Source: Timema cristinae
Taxonomy: Eukaryota > Arthropoda > Insecta > Phasmatodea > Timematidae
DNA: 64,000 nucleotides
Direction of reading: 5' to 3'
Assembly (NCBI GenBank): GCA_039000515.1
Contig: JBCFYV010000530.1
Coordinates: forward strand, 1-64,000
Notes under the pieces: generated by a model
Told to the model about the DNA's origin: nothing
Databases searched by the model: none
Seen by the model: the letters and a program-made list of their open reading frames with translations, nothing else
Shown here: positions 1 to 10,862 of the stretch, one piece after another
Layout: each line of letters begins with the position of its first letter
Numbering within the stretch: the first letter of the stretch is position 1
Translations under genes and position numbers: made by a program

Positions 1-1120
1 TAAAATTGACGAGCTAATCGAGATCCAAGGAACATCCCCCCACAAATTTGACGGGCATGGTGTCCATTAGTGTTAAACCCCTTAACTATTATTTATATAT
101 TAAACTCCTTAAATGTTTCCTGGGCTTGCTACCTTTAAGTATTCTTTATGTTTGAAACCCTTGAAACTTCTCTCTGTTTAAAGCCCCTTTAAGGGTTCAT
201 AGTATTTACACCCCTCAAAAGTTCTTTGTTAACACCCCTGTAATCTATACTCTTTGTTTGGTTGCTAATACATATTTGACCTTGACAAGCTACTTCTCCC
301 CCCTCAATTTGGTCCCCCCAAAATATGGTAGAACAAATATAAATATATCTCTGTTCTTTCTAAACTTTCAAGCTCTCTCATTTGCTGAACCAAACAAATA
401 ACTAGGGATGTACAGGACTCTAAAATATCTCAAAAATTTGAGAGAAAAAATCTCGATCTTTTCTCGAAAGTTAAAAAATTAATCTCAAAAACTTAAAAAT
501 TTACAAAAAACAAAATCAAATAATGCCCCTAATAAATTAAAAAAACCAAATCTGGGATTTGTTATTTCCAAAATACCTTAATAACACTATAGGCTGCACA
601 CACCCCCTCCCCCCCTCCAAAAAAACCAAGCCTTTTTAAAGAAATGTTTTTGGTTTATAAATATTGTTTTTCAAAATCATACTTTGACAACATAAGCTGT
701 TACACAACAAAATTAAATTATAACTGGTTTTCATTGTAACTCCCTATCACTATCTTTTTAAAATTTGCATTTATAATATTATAACTATATCTCAAGTGTT
801 TGGAGACAATATAAAGCAAGCGCCACCCTCAAATGTCAAAAAGGACTCTATAAACAAATATATTTACTTTAATATACATAATTTACATGTACCTGCTAGA
901 ACAATATTGCCCGACTCTTGGGAATGGTTGGATTCCCGACAGTTTTTTTAGCTTTCGAGATCTTGTCCTACTAAAAATTTTCAACAGAATTTTAACGGCA
1001 TCCCAAAGTTTTTTTTTCTCCCCCCAAAAACAATCCCTCACAACAAATACAATTTGCTCTGAGTGCTTATTACTTATTTATCCTTATTTGGTATTGAAGT
1101 GTAAAATATTTATTTATAGA
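1..1120. other. AT-rich intergenic or intronic DNA, no gene seen
   Basis: No supported gene. The sequence is AT-rich with scattered C and T runs. Around 408-470 there is a TAGGGATG-like start followed by repeated ctcaaaa/ctcgaaa words that could be one end of a hAT-like element, but no partner end was found. This could be intron or promoter sequence upstream of the candidate exon at 1138. Confidence 0.5.
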
Positions 1121-1137
1121 AATAGCAGAATCTTCAG

Positions 1138-1329
1138 CCCAAGCCCACAAAAGGAGCAGAAAAATAAAAAAAAGAAGACTACAAAATCTTCCACCAATCC
1201 ACAAAATAAAATTGAGAATGGACTGAAACTTTCTTCAACTACTGGTTCAGGTGATTCAGATCTGAAGAAAGCAAAAAACCAGCAGGATAAATCTGTACCC
1301 TTCCCAACTGGAAGGAAGTCAATTTTCAG
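1138..1329 (+). CDS. Candidate internal exon, lysine-rich linker of an unidentified host protein
   Basis: A 192-nt stretch with protein-like composition and codon use, unlike the AT-rich flanks. It is preceded by an AG (ttcag, 1133-1137; an alternative AG lies at 1119-1120) and followed by a donor-like CAG|GTATAT. Read in the frame of the ORF beginning at 887, it encodes a Lys/Ser/Thr/Asn-rich, low-complexity cytosolic-type linker, including KNKKKKTTKSS, and ends in GRKSIF. There is no domain. It ends two bases into a codon. The next candidate exon at 7708 is on the same strand and encodes a membrane segment, so both may belong to one ER or membrane protein with a basic linker before its transmembrane helix. 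The phases differ by one base, so either another exon intervenes or there is an indel. The gene is not identified; RNA evidence would decide. Confidence 0.35.
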
Positions 1330-2019
1330 GTATATTAAGTATTATTTGATTTTGGCAGAATATTATTTGAACATGTTTGAAAATCTTGAAATTATGCTGA
1401 AAACATTATTGCTTAGTTGTTTATACTATAGCATTGTTTTCAAACTTTATTTACAAGTGAAACCATTTTAAAAACAAAGTCTTTAGCAGAACTCCAATGC
1501 ATAAATCAGATAAAATTGGTATTTTATTTTAGTATAAATGTATTTTTAATATCAGACTCACAATATTTACTTATTATATTGGGAAGATGGTATAGAAAAG
1601 GGGGATAGAAATTTTAGAGACATATTGTATATTTGTATCAATGTCATTTTCCTGTGTTTGTCCTTTATGTTTACATGTTACATGTTCCTCTCTACGTGTT
1701 CTATCAGCTTTACAAATTTCCTTTTCCCCCCTTTTGTGTTTTTTGGGTTTTCCCTCTTTTAGGAAGTTGTGTTGTACGTTTCACATTCCTCCCTGACGAG
1801 TTCCGATAGAATGAAATCTAGGTCGGGGGATTGGGCATAAATGAGGTTTCCCTTAAAGAGATATATTAGCTTATTATTAGAGATATGAGTACTCACATCT
1901 TGATTTTAGGTTTAAATAGATACTCTAACTTGAGCTTGAGAGAGTTAGTTCTGGGAATTTTCAAGCTCTTTTTAAAAGGCTAGCTTTTAGCCTTTTAGTA
2001 TGCTCTGATCCTGTCAGGC
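1330..2019. other. No gene seen, probable intron
   Basis: AT-rich sequence with no reading frame or repeat that I can support. If the flanking exons belong to one gene, this is intronic. Confidence 0.4.
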
Positions 2020-2845
2020 AAGAGTGGATCACTTCCTACATTCTTCACACGGCACTTTTTGCCATAGGCTTTGGGCTTCCAGTCCAGTTCTGCTCCGTTT
2101 TTTTGGGCTTGTGCTTTGGGCGATCAATATTTCCATGATTTCCATAGACTTCTATTGGGTTGAGGTCTGGACTATGTGGTGGCAGGGTCGTTGTTCTGCT
2201 GGTAGATGTAATAAATTTCCCCGAGGAGCCTATGTGCTGAAAGAATCATAGGTTCACAATATTTGTCACAACCTTACAGTCCCAAGCCCCTCTGAGCGAT
2301 GCAACTCTTTGATCATGATTGCATCAGCACCTTGTTGGACTGCAGGGCGACCACAGGCCGGCACACCAATTTTTCCGTTCTTGTCCTGTGAACACTAACC
2401 TTAAAGTCAAGGAAATAGCTCAAAGCGGCACCATCTGATAAAATTACTCTCTCCCAAGCTTCTTTAAGCCATCCTAAACGTTCCTTGCAAAACTGAAGTG
2501 GTTTTTTATGTTTCTCATTTAACAGAGGTTTGCGGATTGCAAAATAAAACCTAGGCCTGCTCATCTAAACAATTGCACACAGTTCACTCAGTTATGTTAA
2601 TATTATCACAGGAAAACTACAGTTTCCTGAGAAGATCACTACAGCTTGCATTTCTATCTTTTTTACAAAGCTGCAAAAAGCCCATGTCCTTGTCTTAGAG
2701 ATGTTTTCCTCGGGCAGCCTACCCTATGTCGGTTGGTGATGGTTCCAAACTCATAACACTTGACTGTTTGTTGCACACATGTTTTAGACACATCAACAAT
2801 TTGTCTTTGTGATTTCAGCCTTCATTAAACAAATGATTTGCCAAA
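2020..2845 (-). pseudogene. Degenerate Tc1-like (Tc1/mariner superfamily) DDE transposase
   Basis: On the minus strand, fragments in changing frames match a Tc1-like transposase in the correct order. About 2845-2700 encodes a helix-turn-helix segment (RQIVDVSKTCVQQTVKCYEF) followed by the GCPRKTS linker. About 2565-2310 encodes the start of the catalytic region, with KPLLNEKHKK and a VILSDG stretch where the first Asp is expected. About 2185-2152 encodes LPPHSPDLNPIE, the hallmark around the final acidic residue of the DDE/D triad. A NNDPATT stretch just before it, in another frame, fits the second Asp. Several frame changes and stops make it non-functional. These enzymes cut and paste at TA dinucleotides. 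I did not find matching terminal inverted repeats on either side. It lies between the two candidate host exons and would sit in the intron on the opposite strand. Confidence 0.8.
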
Positions 2846-3346
2846 TTTAAATTTTGGGCTGATACTGATTTTCCCCCCCCTCTTGACCCACAAACACAAA
2901 ATCATAAAAAAACCTCAAAATGATCATACTAAAATCAGCAGATTGGAGGGAACAGGTGTGCCAACCCACGCCCCTACAGATAAGAAATAACATAATACTA
3001 GGACTAAGTAAAAGAAGTATTTATAAATGTAGCTAATAAAAATTTTACTTTGTCCAAAACTTTTTGGAGACCAAAAACCATAGCTCTGTGTCCACCTATT
3101 TTTAGACTATAATTGTTTAATGTGCAAGTTCTTGTTTTTAGTTGTGTGCCTTGTATTAAAAAAAATTTTTAACTTCTGAATTGTTTGAGCTACAAAAAAT
3201 TTATTATCAAAAAAATATTTCTTATTAATAAAAATTCTAAAATTAAAAGAGGTTAGAAAAGAAAAAAGTTTCCTAAGACCATTTAAACAAATTATTTTAA
3301 GTATTTTATTTATTCTAAGGTGATCTTAAGTTTTTTCCGACCTACA
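2846..3346. other. No gene seen
   Basis: AT-rich DNA between the Tc1-like remnant and the minisatellite. It may contain the 5' end of the transposon, but no inverted repeat could be paired. Confidence 0.4.
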
Positions 3347-4336
3347 ACCACCTCCTCCCATACAACCACCTCCACATTCAACAGACCTTCATACAAAAAA
3401 ACCCAAATCTAAACCTCAAAACCCGACCTCTAAATAAAAAAAACCCCAACATACAACAACTCATACATACAACAGACCTCCAAAATACAACAGACCTCAA
3501 CAACATAAAAAAAGACCCCCAACATACAAAGACCTTAACATACAACAGCCCCAACATATCAATCTACATCCGACCTAAAAATTTTTTCCAACATACAACG
3601 ACCCCCAAACATACAACAGACCTCCAACATACAACAGACCTCCAACCAAAAAACCAAAAGACCTCCAACATACAACTAACAACAGACCTCCAACATACAA
3701 CAGACCTCCAAACCCCATACAACCCCCAAACCTCCAACATAAAACCCGACCTCCAACATACAACAAAAAGACCTCCAACTTTACAACCGACCTCCAACAT
3801 ACAAAAACAACCGACCTCCAACATACAACAGACCTCCAACATACAACCGACCTCCACATACAACAGCCCTCCAACATACAACAGACCTCCACATAAAACC
3901 CAGACCTAAAACAATACAAAGACCCAACATCCCAACCGACCTCCTACATACACGACCTCCAACATACAACAACCTCCAACATACAACCGCCTCCAACATA
4001 CACAGACCTCCAACATAACAACAGACCTCCAACATAAAACAACCCCCAAACAAAACCGACCTCCAACAACCAAACCCAAAAAGACCTCCAACATACAACA
4101 GACCTCCAACATACAACCCCCGAACCATCCAACATAAAAACAGACCTCCAACATACAACAGACCTCCAACATACAACCCCCAAAAGACCTCCAACATACA
4201 AACCGACCTCCAACATAAAACCCAACCTCCAACATACAACGACATCCAACATAAAACCCGACCTCCATACAACTACATAAACAGACCTCCAACATACAAC
4301 AGACCTCCAACCATAAAAACAGACCTCTAACATAGG
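3347..4336. repeat. Minisatellite, 18-20 bp unit (GACCTCCAACATACAACA)
   Basis: About 50 degenerate tandem copies of an 18-20 bp unit, consensus GACCTCCAACATACAACA on the plus strand. Units vary mostly by short A/C indels (acata, acataa, cataaaac). The plus strand has almost no G except in the GACC word, so the array is strongly strand-asymmetric. Because the commonest unit is a multiple of three, long spurious minus-strand ORFs (repeats of CCMLEV, VCWRS or YVGGL) are open in all frames; these are not genes. The boundaries are sharp: AT-rich unique sequence resumes at about 4337. Confidence 0.95.
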
Positions 4337-5869
4337 TGCGCTGTTCTTTTGACCCTTCCCTCCAATGGCAAAAGTTTGAAATAGAAACTAAACAAAGTTT
4401 TACTTTACTTTGTGATTATTTGATTATAATAATGATACTTTTAAATTTTTATTTTAATCTAATGAAAAATTTTCTCTTAATTACTAATAGCAAATAAAAA
4501 AAAATAATTTAAGTATGGCTTCATCCAGCACAAAACTGATTCAAAATAAAAAAAATTTAAGATTTTTTTTTTTTCTGTTTGTTTGAAGATAAGAAAATCT
4601 TTATACACATTGTCTAACATTCAATACTTAAGGCCAACTTGCAATGGTTTTTAAAAGTCCTCGTAACTTAACTACCTGTAAAGTCTAACCATTGGCTAAA
4701 CTGGCGTCGTGTCTTACAATACTATTTTTTATGTACTCATTAAATTACAAAACAGTGCCTTTCCCATTATTCTTATCGTTTGTTCCAGGGTTTTTAATTG
4801 GCTTAATTTGGCCGTATAGAGTCAAAAGCAAGTCATTAGAAAGCCCTAGGGAACTGTTATGAAATCAAATCAATCAATTTAAGTCCAATTATTACGGTTT
4901 GTAAGGTTATCGCTTATCGTTCATATATTTATCTTTCTGTTAAAATAGCTGTTGAAAATGATAAACACGAACAAAGTTTAAATTTGAGCAAAGAAAAGGA
5001 AATGTTGCTAATTGAATTAGTTAATTAATAAATACAAACAAAAGATTTAAAATAAACAATTTTAATTGGTGTTAAATCACTTCAAGAATCTATATCATGT
5101 TATTTTTGTTCAAACGAAAATGTAAAATAAAAAATCTTTGTTATAAAATTACTGGAAATTCTTTGTTCCAAATTTCCTCTTAAGTCTTCAAAGTCTTGGG
5201 TTCCTTAGATTCTGTAACTCATCTTTGAAGTCATCATAATCTTACAATAAATCACCCATTCTTAAGATAAAATAAATGTAACCTCATTTTAATAATAACA
5301 ATCGCCTTGAAAACAATATGGTGTAGTGTTTAACGTTGTTAATGGGAACGTTATGTTTGCTTATAGGAAGGTAGACCTCGCGTTAACGTTCCAAGCACTT
5401 TTAATAGACATTAGTGCTAACTAAACATTGAAAAATCAAAAGTAATGGCTGTTATAATTTAACCTTATTTTAAGCCCTAACAAATATAATAATGTGACAC
5501 TGAAAAGTTTGGGGCCCTTTAAAACTAAATTGGAACCTGTTTTCCTTGAATTGTTGTTAAAATATTAGTGTTAGTGTTTGAGAAATATCTTAAAACTCTA
5601 AATACAAAAGCTCAGGTGATATCATTCACACTAGAGTTTGCTTCTCACCATGTCAAATCAAGTCAAGTTTGAGCTCTTTAAAAATAAATACAGCAATACT
5701 AAACCTTAGCATACAAATATAAGTTAACTAAAAAACCCAAATAAAAAAAACTTTATTTTAAATAAAAATAATAACTACTCAGATTTTTAAAAATTTTAAA
5801 ATCTTTTTTTGAAATGACAATAACACTGTAAAGCTCATCAGGAGTACATCATAATCATCATCAACTGTT
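4337..5869. other. No gene seen, AT-rich
   Basis: About 1.5 kb without a supported reading frame, repeat or RNA gene. Intronic if the flanking exons form one gene. Confidence 0.45.
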
Positions 5870-5875
5870 TGCAGC

Positions 5876-6830
5876 TTGTGCCCGAGCCTCCATCTTCCTA
5901 TTACCTTCCACCATTTTCCCTCCTTTAACTGCTTCCATTATATTTCTCTCACTTTGGAAACATTATATCTATTGCATTTCCTTCATTCTCTTGGGCACCC
6001 CTCTTTTTTCCATCCCATCCTAAATCATCTGAGAATTGCTTCCTCTACTATCTCATTTTCTCCTTGTACCCCCACTCTTTCCGGATAGCTTAATTCCTAA
6101 TCTTGTTTTCCTAGTGACGGCTAACATGCTCCTCCAAACTTCATTCCCATGACCTCCACTTTCCTAGTCTCCCCTTTTTATTTATGTTCATGTTTTTGCT
6201 GCATCTGTTACAATGGGTACAAAGTACACTTCAAGGCACTTCTTCCCATAGCTTGGGCTCTTACACACCTATAGAACAATTCTCTTTTGTGTTCTCTTCC
6301 CCATTCATCCTCTCTACCTCCACCATTTGACTCAATCACCTTCCAAGATAGTTTGCTTTTTACTTTCTCAGCTCTTCCAATCCAACCTTAAGCTTTACTA
6401 GGCCCTTTCCCTCTTTCTGGTTTTTTACCATCACTTTACACTTTGCCTTGCTAAATCATTCCACATTATTTCACCTCCTCATTCCATCCCTGTATTAGTT
6501 CCTGTAGTTAATTCTCTTTCTCCCCCTGTATCATCCATAATCAGCAGACATAATGTAGTTCCTTTACCAGTACAAATAGTAATGGTGAAAGGGCACTTCC
6601 CTGCTTCACTCTATTTTTATTTGGGGGCCACTCCGCCTCTCACTCTACGTCTTTAACACAACTTCTCTTAGCCTCATAAATGTTTTTCACTCTCATTAAA
6701 AACTCCTCTTTCCCCCTTCGGCCCCCTCCATCGCTTTACAGACTGATTTCTATCCACATTATCATATGTATTTACACATCCATAAACACCATTACCAAGT
6801 AGTTCCCAAATTCAAACCTTATTGCTTTCC
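5876..6830 (-). pseudogene. Degenerate LINE reverse transcriptase fragment
   Basis: Minus-strand translation shows the order of a non-LTR retrotransposon RT in decayed form. A region near 6810-6650 reads like the segment before motif B (RVKNIYEAKRSCVKD). About 6607-6568 encodes QGSALSPLLF, matching the conserved (R/K)QG-x-LSPLLF box of LINE RTs. Downstream (lower coordinates) the frame is interrupted by stops, and no clear catalytic YADD is left. The strand is C/T-rich on plus and therefore A/G-rich on the coding strand, as in many LINEs. It is truncated, about 0.9 kb of a normally 3 kb ORF. The clade was not determined. Confidence 0.65.
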
Positions 6831-7707
6831 TTTAAAATATGTATATAATTCACCTCTTTTAGTGGAAAGAAATATATTTTTAAAGTTCAAATAATTTGTT
6901 TTTTTTTTAAATTAAAAAAAAAAAATTTTTTGCTAAAAATACTTGATAATTAAGATAATTTTAAATAACCCTCATGATTAAATAACTGAAAAATTATTGA
7001 CGATTCAATTGAAATCGTTTTAAAAACAATATTAATAAAAAGCAGAGTTGGATGTGAAGATTTAGTTACATCCAACCCTCCCCTCTGTAGTGCTTTACCT
7101 TGATATTTCCCCAGGGAAAACATCCCTCAGAGCAAGAAGCTAATCAATGTACACTTCATTCACTCTAAGGTAGCAAGCCTACCTTGCACTCTTTCACCTT
7201 TCTTCTCTTCTCATCCCCATCACCCTCACTGCACATTTTACACAATTATTGAGTCAGATATATTACAAGAAGCTCAATCCTAAGTACTGTAAATAAAAGC
7301 TTGGGTCTGAAAATTCTGGTAAAAAAATAAACCCCTTTACCTGATCCAAGACGACTTGCCTAACAGTTTTCTTATTTCAACATGATCAATGAATATATTG
7401 AAAAACACGACAAAACAATTGATTTAGATTTCCGAGGAATGTTAAAACTTTTATAGCATTGTCATTTTTTTTCCAACAAATAATTTGATTATGTGGATAA
7501 AATTTCTGAGGGAAAATTTTTGCTGTGTTTGACACAAGTGTGGCTATTTTCAAGGTTTATGTTTTAAACACTCATTAATGAGTTGGCTCATGAATCCTGA
7601 CTTGGGTTAGATCCAGTTTATCTACCCAACAAGCAACATCAACACCCAATGCCTTGTTTTTGTAGGTTTTTCCCCTTTGAGTAATACAATATATATTTTT
7701 ATTTTAG
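6831..7707. other. No gene seen, AT-rich, ends in a splice-acceptor-like tract
   Basis: AT-rich sequence. Its end, 7690-7707, is a T-rich tract followed by AG (tttttattttag), a good acceptor for the exon that follows. Confidence 0.45.
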
Positions 7708-8057
7708 CTGCCGGATGGCTTTTTCGGAAGCTGCTGAAGTTGTTGTTTAGTCTGGTTGTGTTGGCTGCATTGTCTTTGGGTGCTTTATCTTACCTGGACC
7801 AACCCAAGTTTCTCTATGTGCTGGAAGTATCCAACAGACCTTGACAACATCTTTGGAGCAATTAACGGGTGACCTACATAGAACTGGCTGCACACCCCAA
7901 AAACTCAAAACTGGGGGATAATAGCACAACTTTGGAATCCTTGTGTTACAATGCTTACCACATATATTCCACTGTCAGTCAGCAAGTGCCCATTTATCTG
8001 GAAACTTTTCAAGAAAAAGTTATTTTGAAATATTATTTTTCAACTGTTTGTATGTAA
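7708..8057 (+). CDS. Candidate exon of a single-pass membrane protein (TMEM214-like?), with frame breaks
   Basis: Begins directly after a T-rich acceptor. The first frame encodes GWLFRKLLKLLFSLVVLAAL, a basic stretch running into a strongly hydrophobic helix, and stops after about 45 codons. The reading then seems to continue in a second frame (SIQQTLTTSLEQLTGDLHR) and a third (YSTVSQQVPIYLETFQEKV). Three protein-like segments in consecutive frames suggest one coding region with two small indels, from decay or assembly error. The order of a basic region, one membrane helix and a short LTG-containing tail loosely resembles the C-terminal part of TMEM214, an ER membrane protein; LRRC59-like is an alternative. 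I recognise this only weakly. The upstream exon at 1138 supplies a Lys-rich linker but is out of phase by one base. Confidence 0.35.
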
Positions 8058-8551
8058 CACAGTGATAATCTTAAACTTTTGATTCACCTCAACAGAAAAT
8101 ATTTTTAAGGTTTCTTTAAAAATGAATTGTTATATTATTTACCTATCTTGATTTTTTTAAGTGTGTGAATTTAATAAAACAATCTTTATAAATTGTTTAT
8201 TATACTAAAATATTATGATGAATTCTATTTTTTCAACCTTACCCTGAAAAAAAGACATTTTATTTGGTTATTGACATTTAAAATGTTAAAACTAAATCTC
8301 ATATGTTATATTCAGTAAATTTATATAAATAATAATATTTTTGATTCTCTTAATTATCTATACTAGGCTTAATCAAAAGCAAAAATTGGGGGAAAAGTAA
8401 TTATTTTAACAACAAAAAATATTCTTTACTTTTTAATTAAAGATGCTAATTTTGCGAACAAGTTTTCATGAAACTTCTGAAAAAAATGATTTGAAAGCAA
8501 AACAGTTTCAAGTTTAACAATTTTTTCCAAGTTCAAGTAATATAATGATAA
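8058..8551. other. No gene seen
   Basis: AT-rich sequence between the candidate exon and the hAT-like element. No motif supported. Confidence 0.45.
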
Positions 8552-8559
8552 ATTATTTA
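8552..8559. repeat. Left target-site duplication of the hAT-like element
   Basis: The 8-mer attattta, directly before the left TIR, matches gttattta after the right TIR at 7 of 8 positions. Confidence 0.6.
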
Positions 8560-9564
8560 TAGAGATGGGCCACTCAAATCCTCGAATCCACCGAATCCTG
8601 ACAAGATTCGAGGGTTCAGTGTTTTACTGGATTCGATGATCGAATCTTTCACCTCATAAGCAAAGCGTAATATGTTGAAATTCAAAAATTACTTAGTTAG
8701 GCCTACTTGAAAAGCACAACTTAATCTGTAATATTTGTTCTGTCAAACAAAAGAGATAAACATGAATAAAATCTTCTTTAACAAAATTAAAAATTGTTCT
8801 GTGTGGAAAATCTTACGTGCCTAGTACCCTACCCTCCCACCTCTATGGGAAACTTGGACTCGAACCGTTTCAGCACATGCTCAATCTAAAACTTTCACCT
8901 CATGAACTATCTTGTAAATATTTAATAAACACATCAGAACTCTTCAAAAACTGAAAATCAAAACTAGACTTACAAATAAACTCGAAATAAATAAACAAAT
9001 AACAGCTTTTTTTTAACAGAAATAAGAACACATTATGGATGATACAAAGTCAGCTGCCATTACACACGATATAAAGTCAGTCGCCATGACGTATATTATG
9101 TTTACTCGCCTGAGTGATGATTAAAATAAAGATACTGTTAATTCTTACAACCCAACTGGTTTTAATTATCTACAACTATGTAAAGAACCCCAATTTATTG
9201 CATACGATCCTTAAGGCCCTACCTACCCTCTCTGGCGGTGTGTTGAGCTTTCAGCTCTCAAAATAGATGGCGTTGCTAACGTTATACAAACTGGTGGATT
9301 CCAGCCATCAGGTTGGCAGAATTACTGGTTTGTTTAAACAATTGGGAGACTGGCGACCGCGACGTAATCAGTAAAGGCAGCAAGCAAACTTTTTCCAAGA
9401 ACTGATAGATATAAGAAATGTAGTGCAGACTGTAAAGTGTGTAGGCGACCAAGTTGGACTAAACGTGGGGAGATATAACGTCAAGATACAATCACACTCT
9501 CGAGCTGAAAAATTAGCTCCATTCCAGCCAGCTAGACGTCCATTAACCTGTAGTACCTCTTGAT

Positions 9565-9835
9565 TTTGAATTTTTTTTGATGCCAAAGTTTTGTACTAGT
9601 TTTGTACCGTTTTGTACTAAAATGAAAAAGTTTTGTACCCGTACCCGTTTTTGAGTAATTAGCTATCAATGTGACTACTCTAGGTAAATGCGGTTGTACC
9701 CCTTTTGAATTTTGAACTCTTTTGATGCCAAAGTTTTTGTACTAGTTTTGTACCGTACCCATTTTGAGTAATTAGCATATCAAAGTGGTAACTCCAGGTT
9801 AATGCTGTTGTACCACTTTTGAATTTTTTTCAAAT
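9565..9835. repeat. Two tandem copies of a GTAC-rich dispersed repeat
   Basis: Two adjacent copies (about 9565-9710 and 9711-9835) share gatgccaaagtttt, ttttgtactagttttgtacc, gagtaattagc and a final ggttaatgctgttgtacc-type block. The same family occurs in reverse orientation at 60290-60600, split there by a SINE. Confidence 0.7.
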
Positions 9836-10317
9836 AAATATCTGGTGAGGGTAGTGATAAATAATAATGTTACTTATTTATCAGAGAAAAAATATTTTAA
9901 GGTAAAATTAGAGATAACTTATTTTTGAAGATTTTGTCACTAACTATAATAACCTATACGAGAGAGTATGTAGCTTACGATTTTGTCGTACCATTTATTT
10001 GAGTTTATTAGTAAGCAGTAAAATAAAAAATAACTAAAATTTAATGTGCTAAATTTGGCCACTGTGCTTTGGTTAATTTTTAAAATTTAAAGGCTAAAGA
10101 GGCAATAAAATATTTTAAAAGCAGTTTCATTTCGAAGACTAGAACAATTTTGACTATAAATATAGTTATTTTTTATTACTGATATCACCTCGTCATACTA
10201 CCTGTTCATGTTATACGCATATATGATAATCTAATTGGGTGGTAATGAGGAAAGAAGCATTTGAGAGGTTATCTACCAGCATTTTTATTTTGGAAGATGG
10301 GAAACAATTTAGGAAAA

Positions 10318-10425
10318 ACTACCCTCAATAGACCCGACCAGGATTTGCACCCCAAGTGCTCCGCTATCAGCAGGCCAAATTAACACTGTAGTGACACCTT
10401 AGACCACTCAGCCACTGAAGTGGGT
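10318..10425 (-). repeat. tRNA-derived SINE head
   Basis: On the minus strand, a box A-like TGGCTGAGTGGTCTAAGG is followed at tRNA-like spacing by a box B-like GGTGCAAATCC. The acceptor stem does not pair, so it is a tRNA-derived retroposon and not a tRNA gene. It lies within the hAT-like element. Confidence 0.6.
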
Positions 10426-10759
10426 ATCTGTTATTTAATACGGTGTTTACAGTTTTCAAACATCTATAGGATTTACACAATTTTCCAGAAATAAATGTTT
10501 TTGGAATAATTTTGTATCCTATTGTAGAGTTTAACCTGAGTAATATCTCCATGGTGTCAGCCTGCAAGCAGGCTATAACCATTCGAGAGGCTGCCATAAG
10601 TTGGCGAAGATAGTGCCAACATTTTCAAGCTGAGGGTGCCATGTGTTAGCACAACGAGCCCTCCAGACTTCTATCTCAGTTTTATAGACTGAAGCGCTAC
10701 TATATTCATTCAATTATCTCCTCATTTGTCCCCACAAGGTTGATTTTGGTTCAGTTTCA

Positions 10760-10862
10760 GACCCACTGCTTCACAGACAGAATTAGGGGCACTGGGATCG
10801 AACCTGGACTTCAGGATCTGAAGCCAGTAAATCTGACCACATCTACAACAGAGGCGGGTATC
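10760..10862 (-). repeat. tRNA-derived SINE head
   Basis: The minus strand begins with a CCCGCCTCTGTTGTAGATG box A-like segment and has a good box B, GGTTCGATCCC, about 45 nt later. The opening resembles the SINE heads at 58290 and 63059 (CCCGCCTC). Truncated 3'. Second SINE inside the hAT-like element. Confidence 0.55.

Noticed and set aside
408..560. TAGGGATG-type possible hAT end
   Set aside because: No matching inverted end or target duplication was found.
3564..4333. Several overlapping minus-strand ORFs of 105-163 codons
   Set aside because: They are translations of the 18-20 bp minisatellite in different frames, with no start context or domain.
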